A DNA stretch of 49,443 nt. It comes from Faecalibacterium sp. An121. GTDB lineage: Bacteria > Bacillota > Clostridia > Oscillospirales > Ruminococcaceae. Both the position numbers and the translations under genes were made by a program. Positions 34,006 to 43,024 of this stretch are shown here, piece after piece. Below the pieces are notes generated by a model. That model did no database searches. It saw nothing but the letters and a program-made list of their open reading frames with translations, and had not been told where the DNA came from. The stretch lies in assembly GCF_002160915.1 (NCBI RefSeq), contig NZ_NFLM01000019.1, forward strand, positions 1 to 49,443, given 5' to 3'. Numbering within the stretch: position 1 is the stretch's first letter; each line of letters starts with the position of its first letter.

Positions 34006-35316
34006 TCAGAAGCCAAGGAAAGAAGTAAGGGTGTTGAGATTGTGGTCTGGCTCAAACTTTACTAGTTTTTCATCCAGCGTCAAACCGCCGTTTGATAGGG
34101 CATCCTTGAGTTCTTGAAGTTTAACATCATTCCACAAGCTGGGATAATGAATGATGAGCGGGGTTGTCCTGTCCTCAAGAATGACGCCGAAAAATGCATA
34201 CCTCTCAATCGTTGGGACATTGTAAAAGGTTATCTCTGTCAGGCCGTCGCAGAGCTCAAATGCGCCGTTGTTGTACTCATCCGTTCCTGCAATGGTCTCT
34301 AAATTCTTTGGCAACTTGACTTCGGTCAGTTTATCGCACCGTAAAAATGTGCCATGGGGAATGGTAGTCACCTGGGTGTTGCTCAGGTCGATGCCGGGAG
34401 TTTCATCCGTAATATAGTTCTTAATATTACTTGGCAACTCATTTAATGTATCCGGTGCGACCAGATTGTTATTTGTGTCAAGCGGCCATGTATTGGGGTC
34501 ATCTACAACGCTAGCAGATTCAAATATGGCAGATACTGTGATCTCGGCGCTGCCCGACGAAAACAGCGCGGCCATGCCGCTGCCGGCGGTTGGGACGGTG
34601 TAAAAAACGGTCATTGATTTTTTCTGTTCGTTGGTACTTTTAGTCGTTTCACCGCCGACTGTAACGCTTTTGATTACATAGCCGCGCCCGGCTGTGACTT
34701 TGACGGACAATTTGTCACCCTCAATCACTTGATCTGTGGACACTTTAATTTCGCATCCTGTTTCGGTTGGCTTGCTGACAGTGACGCTTTGCCATGCTGC
34801 GAAAGTGACGTTTACATTGCCAAGATTGGACAGCTCGGTAATATTTTTAACAGGTAATTCGTATTTATTTCTCTCATCTCCAGTTATCTTTTCTACATCA
34901 CCATCGCCAATTTTAATGGATTTTATGGCCATACCAGGTTTGGGCGTGATCGAGCAAGAGACAGTGCCGTCCGAGCTGATCGTTACCTCCAATGTGCTGC
35001 CGTCATCAAGAGTGACTTTCTTAGTCTCGCCCTCTGTAAACGTTACCGGTTCACCATTGATGGTTACCGTATGCGTAGTTGCGCCCTGGCTGGAGGAGCT
35101 GTCCGGCTGGCTGGAGGGAGAGCTGCTGGAGGAAGGGGCGCTGCTGTCGTTGTCGTCGTCGTGATTGGGCCTGCTGGCCTGGCTGGAGGAGCTGGAAGAA
35201 GAACTGCTGGAGGAGCTGTTGAGCCACTCCAAAAATTCCTCCCAGCTGCACCCGGTGAGAGCGCCGGCGGCCACTGCCGCCGACAGGATGAACGCAATAG
35301 GCCGTCTCAAACGCAT
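34006..35316 (-). CDS. Ser-rich BspA-like leucine-rich repeat lipoprotein
   Basis: This is a predicted surface lipoprotein of 436 residues. The signal peptide ends in lipobox LTGC with Cys23. A linker of runs of serine, Asp and Pro (34-80) should span the cell wall. Beta-rich repeats follow (about 80-280), resembling bacterial surface repeat domains (VTVSKPTETGCEIKVS, KVTAGRGYVIKSVTVGG). A short BspA-type LRR region covers about 310-385 (TIPHGTFLRCDKLTEVKLPKNLETI). Base composition is clearly lower in GC than its neighbours, suggesting a separate history. Role unknown; adhesion is possible by family. Confidence 0.85.
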   Translation of the reverse strand: MRLRRPIAFILSAAVAAGALTGCSWEEFLEWLNSSSSSSSSSSSSQASRPNHDDDNDSSAPSSSSSPSSQPDSSSSQGATTHTVTINGEPVTFTEGETKKVTLDDGSTLEVTISSDGTVSCSITPKPGMAIKSIKIGDGDVEKITGDERNKYELPVKNITELSNLGNVNVTFAAWQSVTVSKPTETGCEIKVSTDQVIEGDKLSVKVTAGRGYVIKSVTVGGETTKSTNEQKKSMTVFYTVPTAGSGMAALFSSGSAEITVSAIFESASVVDDPNTWPLDTNNNLVAPDTLNELPSNIKNYITDETPGIDLSNTQVTTIPHGTFLRCDKLTEVKLPKNLETIAGTDEYNNGAFELCDGLTEITFYNVPTIERYAFFGVILEDRTTPLIIHYPSLWNDVKLQELKDALSNGGLTLDEKLVKFEPDHNLNTLTSFLGF

Positions 35317-35353
35317 GATTTGCCTCCTGTGTACAAAAAAGTATACCTTTCCA

Positions 35354-35382
35354 GTTTGCGGACCAATCGTCCCGTTTGCGGA
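35354..35382. repeat. Direct repeat upstream of the lipoprotein gene
   Basis: GTTTGCGGA occurs at 35354-35362 and again at 35374-35382, 20 bp apart, within 70 bp of the lipoprotein start. TATACC/GTATAC-like boxes are nearby but no full promoter is convincing. This could be a regulator site. Confidence 0.4.
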
Positions 35383-35478
35383 AAAACGCTTGCATGCCGG
35401 CGCATTTTCCTATATACTGAATGTGTAAAAAACAGCAAATCCAATCTTTCATTTTGTATACCTTCCCAAACACCCAAA

Positions 35479-35522
35479 ACGAAGCGGCCCCCGGCTCTGT
35501 ACAGGCAGAGACAGGGGCCGCT
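35479..35522. terminator. Hairpin with T run, either strand
   Basis: AAGCGGCCCC pairs with GGGGCCGCTT around a 20-nt interior that also pairs in part (CTCTG/CAGAG). T-rich ends lie on both strands. Along with the next hairpin it separates the hydrogenase from the lipoprotein gene. Confidence 0.7.
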
Positions 35523-35532
35523 TTTGGCACAA

Positions 35533-35571
35533 AAACCCCCGGCCTTCTCGCGGAAGAAAGCCGGGGGCGGG
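35533..35571 (-). terminator. Hydrogenase terminator
   Basis: On the minus strand GCCCCCGGC-type stem pairs with GCCGGGGG and runs into TTTTTG. It lies shortly after the hydrogenase stop codon at 35584. Confidence 0.85.
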
Positions 35572-35583
35572 GCAAATCAGGGA

Positions 35584-37128
35584 TTATTCAAAGTTGGGGT
35601 CGTCCTTCAGCAGGTGGATGTTGTTGATGAAGGCGCTCTGCTCGGGGTCGGTGAACGGGGCAGAGGAAACGTACTTGTTCAGCTGCACCGCAGTGCGGTT
35701 GGGATCGGCAATGGTGCCGGCGCCACCGATGCAGCCGCCGGGGCAGCCCATGCCCTCCAGCAGGTAGCCGTTGTACTTGCCGGCTTTGGCCATCATCAGC
35801 AGCTTCTTGCACTCTGCCAGGCCCTGGGCCGAGGCGATCTTGACCTCGCGGTCGGGATACCACTCGTGGATCTTGTCGGCCACAGCCTTGGCCACGCCGC
35901 CCGACTGGGCAAAGCCGCGGCCTGCCGCCGAGCCGTAGTGCAGCTCCTCCTCCTCTGCGGGCAGGGAAGCATAGTCGATGCCTCTGGCCTCCATGACGCC
36001 GGCCAGCTCCTCAAAGGTGAGCACGAAATCCACGTCGCTGCGCACATGCCGGCGGGAAGCCTCCAGCTTTTTGGCGGCGCAGGGTCCGATGAAGCACATC
36101 CGGGCCTCGGGATCGGCGGCCTTGATCATCCGCGCGGTAAAGACCATGGGGGTCATGGTCATCGAGATGTTCTTGGCCATGTCGGGGAACAGGGTCTTGG
36201 CCATCATGCTCCAGGCGGGGCAGCAGGAAGTGGCCATGAAGTTCAGCTTCTCGGGCACTTCGTTCAGGAAGTCGTGGGCCTCGTCCACCGTGCACAGGTC
36301 GGCGCCGATGGCCACTTCCACCGTGTCGCAGAAGCCCACCTGCTGCAGGGCGGCCTGCAGTTTGGCGGTGGTGTTCAGGGCGGGGAACTGGTTGATGAAG
36401 GCGGGGGCCACCAGGGCATACACGCGGTCGCCGCGGTTGAAGCTCTGGATCAGCTGATAGATCTGGCCCTTGTCGGCAATGGCGCCGAAGGGGCAGTTGA
36501 CCAGGCACTGGCCGCAGGATACGCACTTGGAATAGTCGATCTCAGCGCGGCCCAGCGTATCCGAGTGGATGGCGCCCATGCCGCAGGCCGACGAGCAGGG
36601 ACGCTCGGTCTTGACGATGGCGTGGTAGGGGCAGACGTCCACACAGCGGCCGCACTTGATGCACTTGTCCTGGTCGATGGTGGAACGGCCGGACTCCCAC
36701 ACGATGGCGTTCTTGGGGCACACTTCCATACAGGGATGGGCAAGGCAGCCCTGGCACAGGTCGGAGACCTTGACCATCTTTTCGGGGCAGCGGTTGCAGG
36801 CGAACTTGATGACGTTGATGAGGGGGGGATCGTAGTACTTGGCGGCGATGTTGGCGTCTTCCAGGCCGGACACCACGCTGTTGTGCTCGTCCATGCGGCG
36901 GGTGGGCAGGCCGATGGCCAGGCGGACGCGCTCCTCAACGATGGCGCGCTCCAGGAAGATATCTTTGCGCAGCTTGCCTTCCTCACCGGGGATGATGGTG
37001 TAGGGGATCTTGCGCATCATGCTGTTGGCCTTCTCGCCCTTCACATTGGCATAGGCCATCCGGGCGACTTCGGTGAATACCGCCCGCCGGATCTGGATGA
37101 CGGTGGTATTGATGCCTCTGAAGCTCAT
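35584..37128 (-). CDS. Monomeric [FeFe] hydrogenase
   Basis: This enzyme makes or oxidises H2 with ferredoxin; in fermenters it usually vents electrons. It is 514 residues. The N-terminal half carries Cys clusters for several [4Fe-4S] centres: C111/C114, C125/C128/C133/C137, C156/C159/C162/C166 and C202/C205/C208/C212. The H-cluster motifs are L1 TSCCPAW (300-306, Cys302 and Cys303), L2 GPCAAKK (Cys350) and L3 GMGCPGGCIGGAG (Cys462 and Cys466). It lacks the N-terminal [2Fe-2S] domain of clostridial HydA and resembles the group B monomers. No hyd maturase (HydE/F/G) or NADH-linked subunit lies nearby. Confidence 0.93.
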   Translation of the reverse strand: MSFRGINTTVIQIRRAVFTEVARMAYANVKGEKANSMMRKIPYTIIPGEEGKLRKDIFLERAIVEERVRLAIGLPTRRMDEHNSVVSGLEDANIAAKYYDPPLINVIKFACNRCPEKMVKVSDLCQGCLAHPCMEVCPKNAIVWESGRSTIDQDKCIKCGRCVDVCPYHAIVKTERPCSSACGMGAIHSDTLGRAEIDYSKCVSCGQCLVNCPFGAIADKGQIYQLIQSFNRGDRVYALVAPAFINQFPALNTTAKLQAALQQVGFCDTVEVAIGADLCTVDEAHDFLNEVPEKLNFMATSCCPAWSMMAKTLFPDMAKNISMTMTPMVFTARMIKAADPEARMCFIGPCAAKKLEASRRHVRSDVDFVLTFEELAGVMEARGIDYASLPAEEEELHYGSAAGRGFAQSGGVAKAVADKIHEWYPDREVKIASAQGLAECKKLLMMAKAGKYNGYLLEGMGCPGGCIGGAGTIADPNRTAVQLNKYVSSAPFTDPEQSAFINNIHLLKDDPNFE

Positions 37129-37190
37129 TCCAAACTCTCCTTTGCTTTGCAGAAACCTGGCCTGCGGGCCGTGCCCGTGCCATGGGTCGT

Positions 37191-37233
37191 GGCGGCGCCT
37201 GTCTGCGGGGAAAGACCGTCCCCCGGCGCCGCC
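37191..37233. repeat. Inverted repeat in the hydrogenase leader
   Basis: GGCGGCGCC (37191-37199) pairs perfectly with GGCGCCGCC (37225-37233), with an inner GCGGGG/CCCC stem. It lies in the untranslated leader of the hydrogenase transcript, between promoter and ribosome-binding site. Confidence 0.6.
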
Positions 37234-37245
37234 TCATACAATTTT

Positions 37246-37274
37246 ATTCTAGCACATTTTGCGCCCCTTGAAAA
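37246..37274 (-). promoter_or_regulatory. Probable promoter of the hydrogenase gene
   Basis: On the minus strand TTTTCA (37274-37269) and TAGAAT (37251-37246) are separated by 17 bp, with TGC before the -10 as an extended element. A CCCTT-GAA-AAGGG palindrome overlaps the -35 (37265-37277). Confidence 0.6.
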
Positions 37275-37334
37275 GGGATAGCCCGAAAAATCTGTCAAGA
37301 AAATAACGAATCCAAAGGGTGAAGCCGTCTTGCC

Positions 37335-38639
37335 TCAGACCCGGCCCAGGAACGCCGCCTGGACCCGGGCGCCGTCGTAGCGGCCCAGCCGCACCCGCAC
37401 GATATCCCCGGCGGCACAGCCCGGCGCCGACACGCTGACCGGCACATACAGCCGGGTATAGCCGGTGAAGACGGTGGCCGAGACGGGGGTCTCCAGCAGC
37501 ACCTGGTCCTCGGAGCCTTCCAGGCCGGCCAGCACGGCGCGGCGGACCTCCTCGGCCCGGTCGTGCATCCGGCGGCTGCGGGCCTGCTTTTCCCGCTCGT
37601 GGACCTGCTGGGGGAAATCGTAGGCCGGGGTGCCCTCCCGCCGGGAATAGGGGAAAACGTGCACCCGCAGAAAGCCCACTTCTTCCAAAAAGCCGCAGCT
37701 GCGCACAAAATCTTCCTCGCTCTCCCCGGGGAAGCCGCAGATGCAGTCGGTGGTGAAGCTGACCGGACGCCCCGCATAGGCCTGCCGCAGCTGCCGGACG
37801 ACGTCCAGATACTGGGCGGTGGTGTAGGGCCGGCGCATCCGGCGCAGCGTGGCGTCGCAGCCGCTCTGGAGGCTGAGGTGGAACTGGGGGCAGAGCTTGT
37901 CCACGGCGGCCAGCCGGCGGATGCCCTCCGGGGTGAGCATATCGGGGTCCAGGCTGCCCAGGCGGATGCGCTGGATGCCCTCCACCCCGGCGCACTGCTC
38001 CACCAGCTCGTAGAGGTCGGTGCCGGTGTCGGTGCCGTAGCTGGGCAGGGAAATGGCGCTGAGCACCACTTCCCGGTAGCCCGCGCCGGCCAGCTGGCGC
38101 AGCTCGGCCAGGATGCTGGAGATGGGACGGCTGCGCACCGGGCCCCGGGCCTTGGGGATGATGCAGTAGGCGCACCGGCGGTTGCAGCCGTCCTCCACCT
38201 TGATAAAGGCGCGGGTGTGGGTCTCGAACCGGTCCACCGGCATCTCCTCGAAGGCCTCCCCCCGGGTGTGGGGGGTGACGGCCACGATCCGCTCATGGCC
38301 GTTCAGCAGCTGCATCACATGGTCCAGGATGGCGCGGCGGTCGGTGTTGCCGCAGACCAGGTCCGCCTCCAGCAGGCCGGCAGCCTGCTCGGGGAACGCC
38401 TGGGGGTAGCAGCCGGTGAGGACGGTGACGGCGCCGGGGTTCTCCCGTTTGGCGTGGCGCAGCCATTTGCGGCTTTTCTGGTCCCCGAAATTGGTGACGG
38501 TGCAGCTGTTGACGATGTAGACGTCGGCGGGCTGGCCGTCGGGCACCACCGTGAACCCGCTGCGCCGGAACAGCTGCTCCAGGGCTTCGGTCTCATTGAG
38601 GTTCACCTTGCAGCCAAGGGTATAAAAACAAACACGCAT
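37335..38639 (-). CDS. mtaB: tRNA t6A37 methylthiotransferase MtaB
   Basis: MtaB, a radical SAM enzyme, adds a methylthio group to t6A at position 37 of ANN-decoding tRNAs. It is 434 residues. The N-terminal methylthiotransferase domain has Cys10, Cys46 and Cys77 for one [4Fe-4S] cluster. The radical SAM cluster is Cys152, Cys156 and Cys159 (GCNRRCAYC). The C-terminal TRAM domain (about 375-434) binds tRNA. The MRVCFYTLGCKVN start and no RimO/MiaB features support MtaB (YqeV). The ribosome-binding site is GAAAGGA. It is divergent from the carboxypeptidase gene. Confidence 0.93.
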   Translation of the reverse strand: MRVCFYTLGCKVNLNETEALEQLFRRSGFTVVPDGQPADVYIVNSCTVTNFGDQKSRKWLRHAKRENPGAVTVLTGCYPQAFPEQAAGLLEADLVCGNTDRRAILDHVMQLLNGHERIVAVTPHTRGEAFEEMPVDRFETHTRAFIKVEDGCNRRCAYCIIPKARGPVRSRPISSILAELRQLAGAGYREVVLSAISLPSYGTDTGTDLYELVEQCAGVEGIQRIRLGSLDPDMLTPEGIRRLAAVDKLCPQFHLSLQSGCDATLRRMRRPYTTAQYLDVVRQLRQAYAGRPVSFTTDCICGFPGESEEDFVRSCGFLEEVGFLRVHVFPYSRREGTPAYDFPQQVHEREKQARSRRMHDRAEEVRRAVLAGLEGSEDQVLLETPVSATVFTGYTRLYVPVSVSAPGCAAGDIVRVRLGRYDGARVQAAFLGRV

Positions 38640-38680
38640 GGATGATCCTTTCACACACAGGGCAGAATAAAACACACCTG

Positions 38681-38709
38681 AGTATAGCGAATCAGAGCGA
38701 AAAAGGCAA
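38681..38709 (-). promoter_or_regulatory. Sigma-A promoter of mtaB
   Basis: On the minus strand TTGCCT (38709-38704) and TATACT (38686-38681) are separated by 17 bp, about 42 nt before the mtaB start. Confidence 0.82.
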
Positions 38710-38809
38710 GATGCAATCCTGCCGTGCTGGACAGTCGTCCCGGCGCATAAAATCACACCAGAGGCCGCCGGGTGCGGCGACACAGGAAAACGGGATGGAG
38801 GCAGAAAGC

Positions 38810-40003
38810 ATGGTTTGCAGAAGTTTGGCTCTTGGGTGCGCGGCGGCGCTGTGTCTGTGGCTGGGGATGGCTGCCCCGTCCGCCGCCGCGCAGACGCCCG
38901 CCCTTTTGGCTGCGGCGCAGCAGGCCGCCGTGCAGGCGCCCGAGCTGTCGCTGCCCTGCCGGGCGGCGGTACTGATCGACCAGGGCACCGGCACGGTGCT
39001 GTATGAGAAAAACGCCAGCCAGCGGGTGCCCATCGCCTCGATCACCAAGGTGATGACCCTGCTGCTGACCTTTGAGGCCATCCATGACGGGCGGCTGACC
39101 CTGGATACCCCGGTGCCGGTGAGCGAACACGCCGCCAGCATGGGAGGCAGCCAGATCTGGATCGAGCCGGGGGAGCATTTTACCCTGGACGAGATGCTGC
39201 GGGCCATCTGTGTGTCCAGCGCCAACGACGCGGCCGTGGCGGTGGCCGAGCTGGTGGGAGGCAGCGAGGAAGCCTTTGTGGCCCAGATGAACGCCAAAGC
39301 CGCCCAGCTGGGGATGGAGGATACGACCTTTAAGAATGCCTGCGGCCTGGACACCGAGGGACACCTGTCCACCGCCCGGGATGTGGCCGTCATGAGCCGG
39401 GCCATCCTGAACGAGTGCCCCGAGGTGCTGCATTACAGCGGCATCTGGACCGACACGCTGCGGGGCGGCGAGACCATGCTGGTGAACACCAACAAGCTGC
39501 TGCGCCGCTATGAGGGGATCACCGGGCTCAAGACCGGCACCACCGGGGGCGCAGGGGTGTGCATCTCGGCGTCGGCCAGCCGGGACGGGCTGGATCTCAT
39601 CGCGGTGGTGCTGGGGTCCAGCTCCAGCGCCGAGCGGTTCGAGGCGGCCACCACCCTGCTGGACTACGGTTTTTCCGCCTATGAGGCGGCGCCCCTGCCC
39701 GATCTGGGCGGCCGGCCCCTCTACCTGGATGTGACGGGCAGCACCGTGGAGGACGTTCCCCTGGACTATACCGCCCTGCCCGAGAGCCTTCTGGTGCCCA
39801 AAGGGGGCGCCGGGGCCCTGACGGCCCGGGTGGACCTGCCCGCCGTCAGCGGCGCGCCCCTGGAGCGGGGCAGCCAGGTGGGCAGCGTCACCATCCTGAG
39901 CGGGGAACAGCCTGTGGGCAGCTGGCCCGTCCGGGCTGCGGCAGACGCCGCCGTGCTGGATCTGGCGGGGGCGGTGCGGCTGATGGCCGAGACTTTTTTA
40001 TAA
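38810..40003 (+). CDS. D-alanyl-D-alanine carboxypeptidase
   Basis: This low-mass penicillin-binding protein trims the terminal D-Ala from peptidoglycan peptides. It is 397 residues. A signal peptide (about 1-27, ending APSAAAQ) is followed by the peptidase S11 domain: SITK (77-80, nucleophile Ser77), SAN (137-139) and KTG (241-243). A C-terminal PBP5-like domain (about 300-380) follows. I chose ATG 38810, preceded 8 nt by GGAGG; ATG 38795 would add 5 residues. There is no C-terminal amphipathic anchor as clear as in E. coli PBP5. Confidence 0.92.
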   Translation: MVCRSLALGCAAALCLWLGMAAPSAAAQTPALLAAAQQAAVQAPELSLPCRAAVLIDQGTGTVLYEKNASQRVPIASITKVMTLLLTFEAIHDGRLTLDTPVPVSEHAASMGGSQIWIEPGEHFTLDEMLRAICVSSANDAAVAVAELVGGSEEAFVAQMNAKAAQLGMEDTTFKNACGLDTEGHLSTARDVAVMSRAILNECPEVLHYSGIWTDTLRGGETMLVNTNKLLRRYEGITGLKTGTTGGAGVCISASASRDGLDLIAVVLGSSSSAERFEAATTLLDYGFSAYEAAPLPDLGGRPLYLDVTGSTVEDVPLDYTALPESLLVPKGGAGALTARVDLPAVSGAPLERGSQVGSVTILSGEQPVGSWPVRAAADAAVLDLAGAVRLMAETFL

Positions 40004-40009
40004 GACAGG

Positions 40010-40030
40010 CGCCGGCCGCCGGGGCGTTTT
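40010..40030 (+). terminator. Probable carboxypeptidase terminator
   Basis: CGCCGG (40010-40015) pairs with CCGGGGCG with a bulge, followed by TTTT. It is 7 nt after the stop codon. Confidence 0.55.
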
Positions 40031-40160
40031 GGACGGCAAACCCACCCCGGGACGCGGCCTGCGGAAAAGGAAATTGCAGTTTGACGCGAAAATTAACAGA
40101 ATTTACAAGGACGTCCGGCGGGGGCTTGTTAAAATTGTATGAATCCCGGGGATTTTGGCC

Positions 40161-40189
40161 TTGACTTTATCCGGGCGGAACGGTACACT
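40161..40189 (+). promoter_or_regulatory. Sigma-A promoter of pgi
   Basis: TTGACT (40161-40166) and TACACT (40184-40189) are separated by 17 bp. The leader of about 95 nt contains GC-rich inverted repeats (CAGGG/CCCTG and GCCGGCCGGC, about 40217-40246). Confidence 0.87.
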
Positions 40190-40287
40190 TAGAGAAAGAA
40201 TCTCTGCTGTAAGCGGCCAGGGGCCTGTGGCCCTGCCGGCCGGCAGCGAAGAACATACAGGAAGGAACAGTTTGGAGGCCATAGATC

Positions 40288-41619
40288 ATGAGCGTTTCGT
40301 TTAACACCAGGCACCTTTCTCCGTTTGTCAAAGAGGATGAGTTTGCGGCCATCTATCCCCAGGTGGCGGCGGCCCATCAGATGCTGGAATCCAAGACCGG
40401 CCCTGGCAATGACTTCCTGGGCTGGATGTACCTGCCCCGGGACTATGATAAGGAAGAGTTTGCCCGCATCCAGGCCGCTGCACAGCAGATCCGCAGCGAC
40501 TCGGACGTGCTGGTGGTGGCCGGCATCGGCGGCAGCTACCTGGGCGCACGGGCCGTGGTGGAGGCTGTCAAGGGCGTCTACCACAACGAGCTGGAGCCGG
40601 GCCTGAAGATCTACTTCTGCGGCAACAGCATCAGCCCCACGGCGCTGAACGATATCATCGCCCTGTGCAAGGGGAAACGCTTCTCGATCAACGTGATCTC
40701 GAAATCCGGCACCACCACCGAGACCAGCCTGGCATTCCGCGTGCTGCGCAAGCTGCTGGAGGACCAGGTGGGCACCGAGGAAGCCAACAAGCGGATCTAT
40801 GCCACCACCGACCGGGCCCGCGGCACCCTCAAGCAGCTGGCGGACAGCCAGGGCTGGCCCACCTTTGTGGTGCCGGACGATGTGGGCGGCCGCTATTCGG
40901 TGCTGTCGGCTGTGGGCCTGCTGCCCATCGCCGCCGCCGGCATCGACATCGCCGAGCTGATGCAGGGCGCCGCCGACGCCATGGACCGCTTCTCTCAGCT
41001 GAGCCCCGACAATGACGCTTACAAGTATGCCGCAGCCCGCAACATCCTCAGCCGCAAGGGCAAGCAGATCGAGATCCTCGAGTGCTACGAGCCCAACTTT
41101 GCGCTGATGAACGAGTGGTACAAGCAGCTGTTCGGCGAGAGCGAGGGCAAGGACAACAAGGGCCTGTTCCCCGCCAGCTGCATCTTCTCCACCGACCTGC
41201 ACTCCATGGGCCAGTTCATCCAGGAGGGCACCCGCAATATGTTCGAGACCATCGTCAATGTCAAGACGCCGGCCCGCGACCTTTACATCGAGGAGCTGGA
41301 AGGCAACTTTGACGGTCTGAACTTCCTGGCGGGCCAGAACATGAGCGTGGTCAACCGCAAGGCGATGGAGGGCACCATCCTGGCCCACACCGACGGCGGC
41401 GTGCCCCAGCTGCTGATCGACGTGGACGACCTGTCGGCCTACAATGTGGGTTACCTGATCTACTTCTTCTGGCGTGCCTGCGCCTGCAGCGGCTATCTGC
41501 TGGGGGTCAACCCCTTCAACCAGCCGGGCGTCGAGAGCTACAAGAAGAATATGTTCGCGCTGCTGGGCAAGCCTGGCTATGAGAGCCTGACCGCCGAGCT
41601 GGAGGCTAAGCTCAAGTAA
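40288..41619 (+). CDS. pgi: Glucose-6-phosphate isomerase
   Basis: Pgi interconverts glucose 6-phosphate and fructose 6-phosphate in glycolysis. It is 443 residues, the compact Firmicute type. Sugar-phosphate-binding motifs are [15 protein letters not shown] and [15 protein letters not shown]; the C-terminal motif is [17 protein letters not shown]. It has its own promoter. The gap to the next gene contains a GGCTTTGGC/GCCGAAGCC inverted repeat (41631-41654) without a T run. Confidence 0.97.
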   Translation: MSVSFNTRHLSPFVKEDEFAAIYPQVAAAHQMLESKTGPGNDFLGWMYLPRDYDKEEFARIQAAAQQIRSDSDVLVVAGIGGSYLGARAVVEAVKGVYHNELEPGLKIYFCGNSISPTALNDIIALCKGKRFSINVISKSGTTTETSLAFRVLRKLLEDQVGTEEANKRIYATTDRARGTLKQLADSQGWPTFVVPDDVGGRYSVLSAVGLLPIAAAGIDIAELMQGAADAMDRFSQLSPDNDAYKYAAARNILSRKGKQIEILECYEPNFALMNEWYKQLFGESEGKDNKGLFPASCIFSTDLHSMGQFIQEGTRNMFETIVNVKTPARDLYIEELEGNFDGLNFLAGQNMSVVNRKAMEGTILAHTDGGVPQLLIDVDDLSAYNVGYLIYFFWRACACSGYLLGVNPFNQPGVESYKKNMFALLGKPGYESLTAELEAKLK

Positions 41620-41707
41620 ACACCCCGGTCGGCTTTGGCGGAACGGCCGAAGCCAAACGAAAGGAACTCTCCCGCCGCGAGGCGAGGAAAATACAGGAGG
41701 CATTATT

Positions 41708-42112
41708 ATGATTAGACTGATTGTTGGCACCAAGGGTTCGGGCAAGACCAAGGCTATGATCGATATGATCAACGAATCGGTCCGCACCAGCAAGGGCAGC
41801 GTCGTTGTCGTGGAAAAGGGCATGAAGCTCACCTATGACATCGCCTCGGCTGCACGCCTCATCGACCTCGACGAGTACAAGATCCAGGGCGGCGAGATGC
41901 TCTACGGCTTTGTGGCAGGTCTGATGGCCAGCAACTATGACATCACCGATATCTACATCGACGGCATCCTGAAGGTGCTGGACCACGACGTCAACCGTCT
42001 GGGCGTGGTGCTGGACGAGATGGCCGCCATCGCAGGGGATTCGGTGCGGGTGACCGTCACCGTCAGCGCCGACGAGGCGACCCTGCCCCACAACGTCAAG
42101 AAGTATCTGTAA
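41708..42112 (+). CDS. Small P-loop protein of unknown role
   Basis: This 134-residue protein begins MIRLIVGTKGSGKTKAM, with Walker A GTKGSGKT (7-14). A possible Walker B is GVVLDEMAAI near residue 99. No other domain is recognised. It is too small for a kinase of a known type and lacks the features of PilT or DnaC ATPases. The ribosome-binding site CAGGAGG is strong. It may be transcribed with pgi from the promoter at 40161 because no promoter is clear between them. The function is unknown. Confidence 0.75.
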   Translation: MIRLIVGTKGSGKTKAMIDMINESVRTSKGSVVVVEKGMKLTYDIASAARLIDLDEYKIQGGEMLYGFVAGLMASNYDITDIYIDGILKVLDHDVNRLGVVLDEMAAIAGDSVRVTVTVSADEATLPHNVKKYL

Positions 42113-42145
42113 AAAAGATGCAAGCTCTGTAAAGCAGGGACGGGA

Positions 42146-42180
42146 GCCGGTGCGCCGGACAGCGCGCCGGCTTTCGCCGT
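42146..42180 (+). terminator. Probable terminator after the P-loop gene
   Basis: GCCGGTGCGC (42146-42155) pairs with GCGCGCCGGC (42162-42171) with one G-U, followed by TTTC and a weaker T-rich tail. Confidence 0.6.
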
Positions 42181-42228
42181 GTTTTGAGCCCGGCAAGAAA
42201 ATTTCTCCACTTGTACGCAATTTGGGGC

Positions 42229-42257
42229 TTGACACAAGCCCCCTTTGGCGCTATACT
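42229..42257 (+). promoter_or_regulatory. Sigma-A promoter of yceD-rpmF
   Basis: TTGACA (42229-42234) and TATACT (42252-42257) are separated by 17 bp. It is one of the two closest matches to consensus in the window. Confidence 0.92.
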
Positions 42258-42284
42258 TACAAGGCAGCTTTTTAGAGGTGTACT

Positions 42285-42782
42285 ATGCAATTTGACCTGA
42301 GGAGGTTCATGGCGTCCGGCCGCGCCGACTGGCAGCAGACATTCGACTGCGATCTGTCGGGGCGGGATTTTGCCGGCGCCCGTATCGAGGACCCTGTCAC
42401 AGCCGGCTTTGCCGCCAGGGCGGAAGGGAACGAGGTGCATATGACTTTGCGGGCCAAGGCATCGGTGCATGGCGAATGCGCACGCTGTCTCGACCCTGTC
42501 TGCCTGGACGTGCAGGTGGACGCGGAGTGGACAGCCCGGGAACGGGACCTGGACGACCCTGATTTTGAGCTGCCCCTCAACGCAGAGGGGTGCCTTGATC
42601 TGGACGACTGGCTGTACCAGGAGTTCTGCTTCCAGATCCCCACGGTGCTGCTGTGCAGTGCCGACTGCCTGGGGCTGTGTCCCCAGTGCGGGCGCAAACG
42701 TCCCTGCTCCTGCCCGGCTGCGCCGGAAGAAAGCGCACAGCCGGACGCGAGGCTGAGCGTGCTGAGATCACTGCTGAATTGA
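42285..42782 (+). CDS. yceD: YceD/DUF177 family protein
   Basis: YceD proteins are linked to 23S rRNA or ribosome biogenesis and almost always precede rpmF. It is 165 residues. The central CARCLDPV motif and the C-terminal LCSADCLGLCPQCG cysteine cluster are typical of DUF177. It lies 25 bp before rpmF in the same transcript. In many bacteria plsX follows rpmF; here plsX is at 7754. Confidence 0.9.
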   Translation: MQFDLRRFMASGRADWQQTFDCDLSGRDFAGARIEDPVTAGFAARAEGNEVHMTLRAKASVHGECARCLDPVCLDVQVDAEWTARERDLDDPDFELPLNAEGCLDLDDWLYQEFCFQIPTVLLCSADCLGLCPQCGRKRPCSCPAAPEESAQPDARLSVLRSLLN

Positions 42783-42807
42783 TATTCCATCCAAGGAGGT
42801 GCAAACT

Positions 42808-42987
42808 ATGGCAGTACCCAAGAGACATCTTTCCAAGGCCCGCCGCGACAATCGTCGCAGCAATGTCTGGAAGCTGGAGGCCCCCACGCTGGTGAAGTGC
42901 AGCAACTGCGGCTCTTTCAAGCTCCCCCACCAGGCCTGCGGCAACTGCGGCTACTACAAGGGCGAGGAAGTCATCAAGAAGGGCTGA
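42808..42987 (+). CDS. rpmF: 50S ribosomal protein L32
   Basis: This is a 59-residue large-subunit protein. It begins MAVPKRHLSKARRDNRRSNVWK, and the zinc ribbon is CSNCGSFKLPHQACGNCGYY (zinc-binding Cys form). The ATG at 42808 follows AAGGAGGTG by about 7 nt. A terminator follows 38 nt later. Confidence 0.97.
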   Translation: MAVPKRHLSKARRDNRRSNVWKLEAPTLVKCSNCGSFKLPHQACGNCGYYKGEEVIKKG

Positions 42988-43024
42988 TTTGCATTTTACT
43001 TGGTGGCATAATGGATGTATGACA

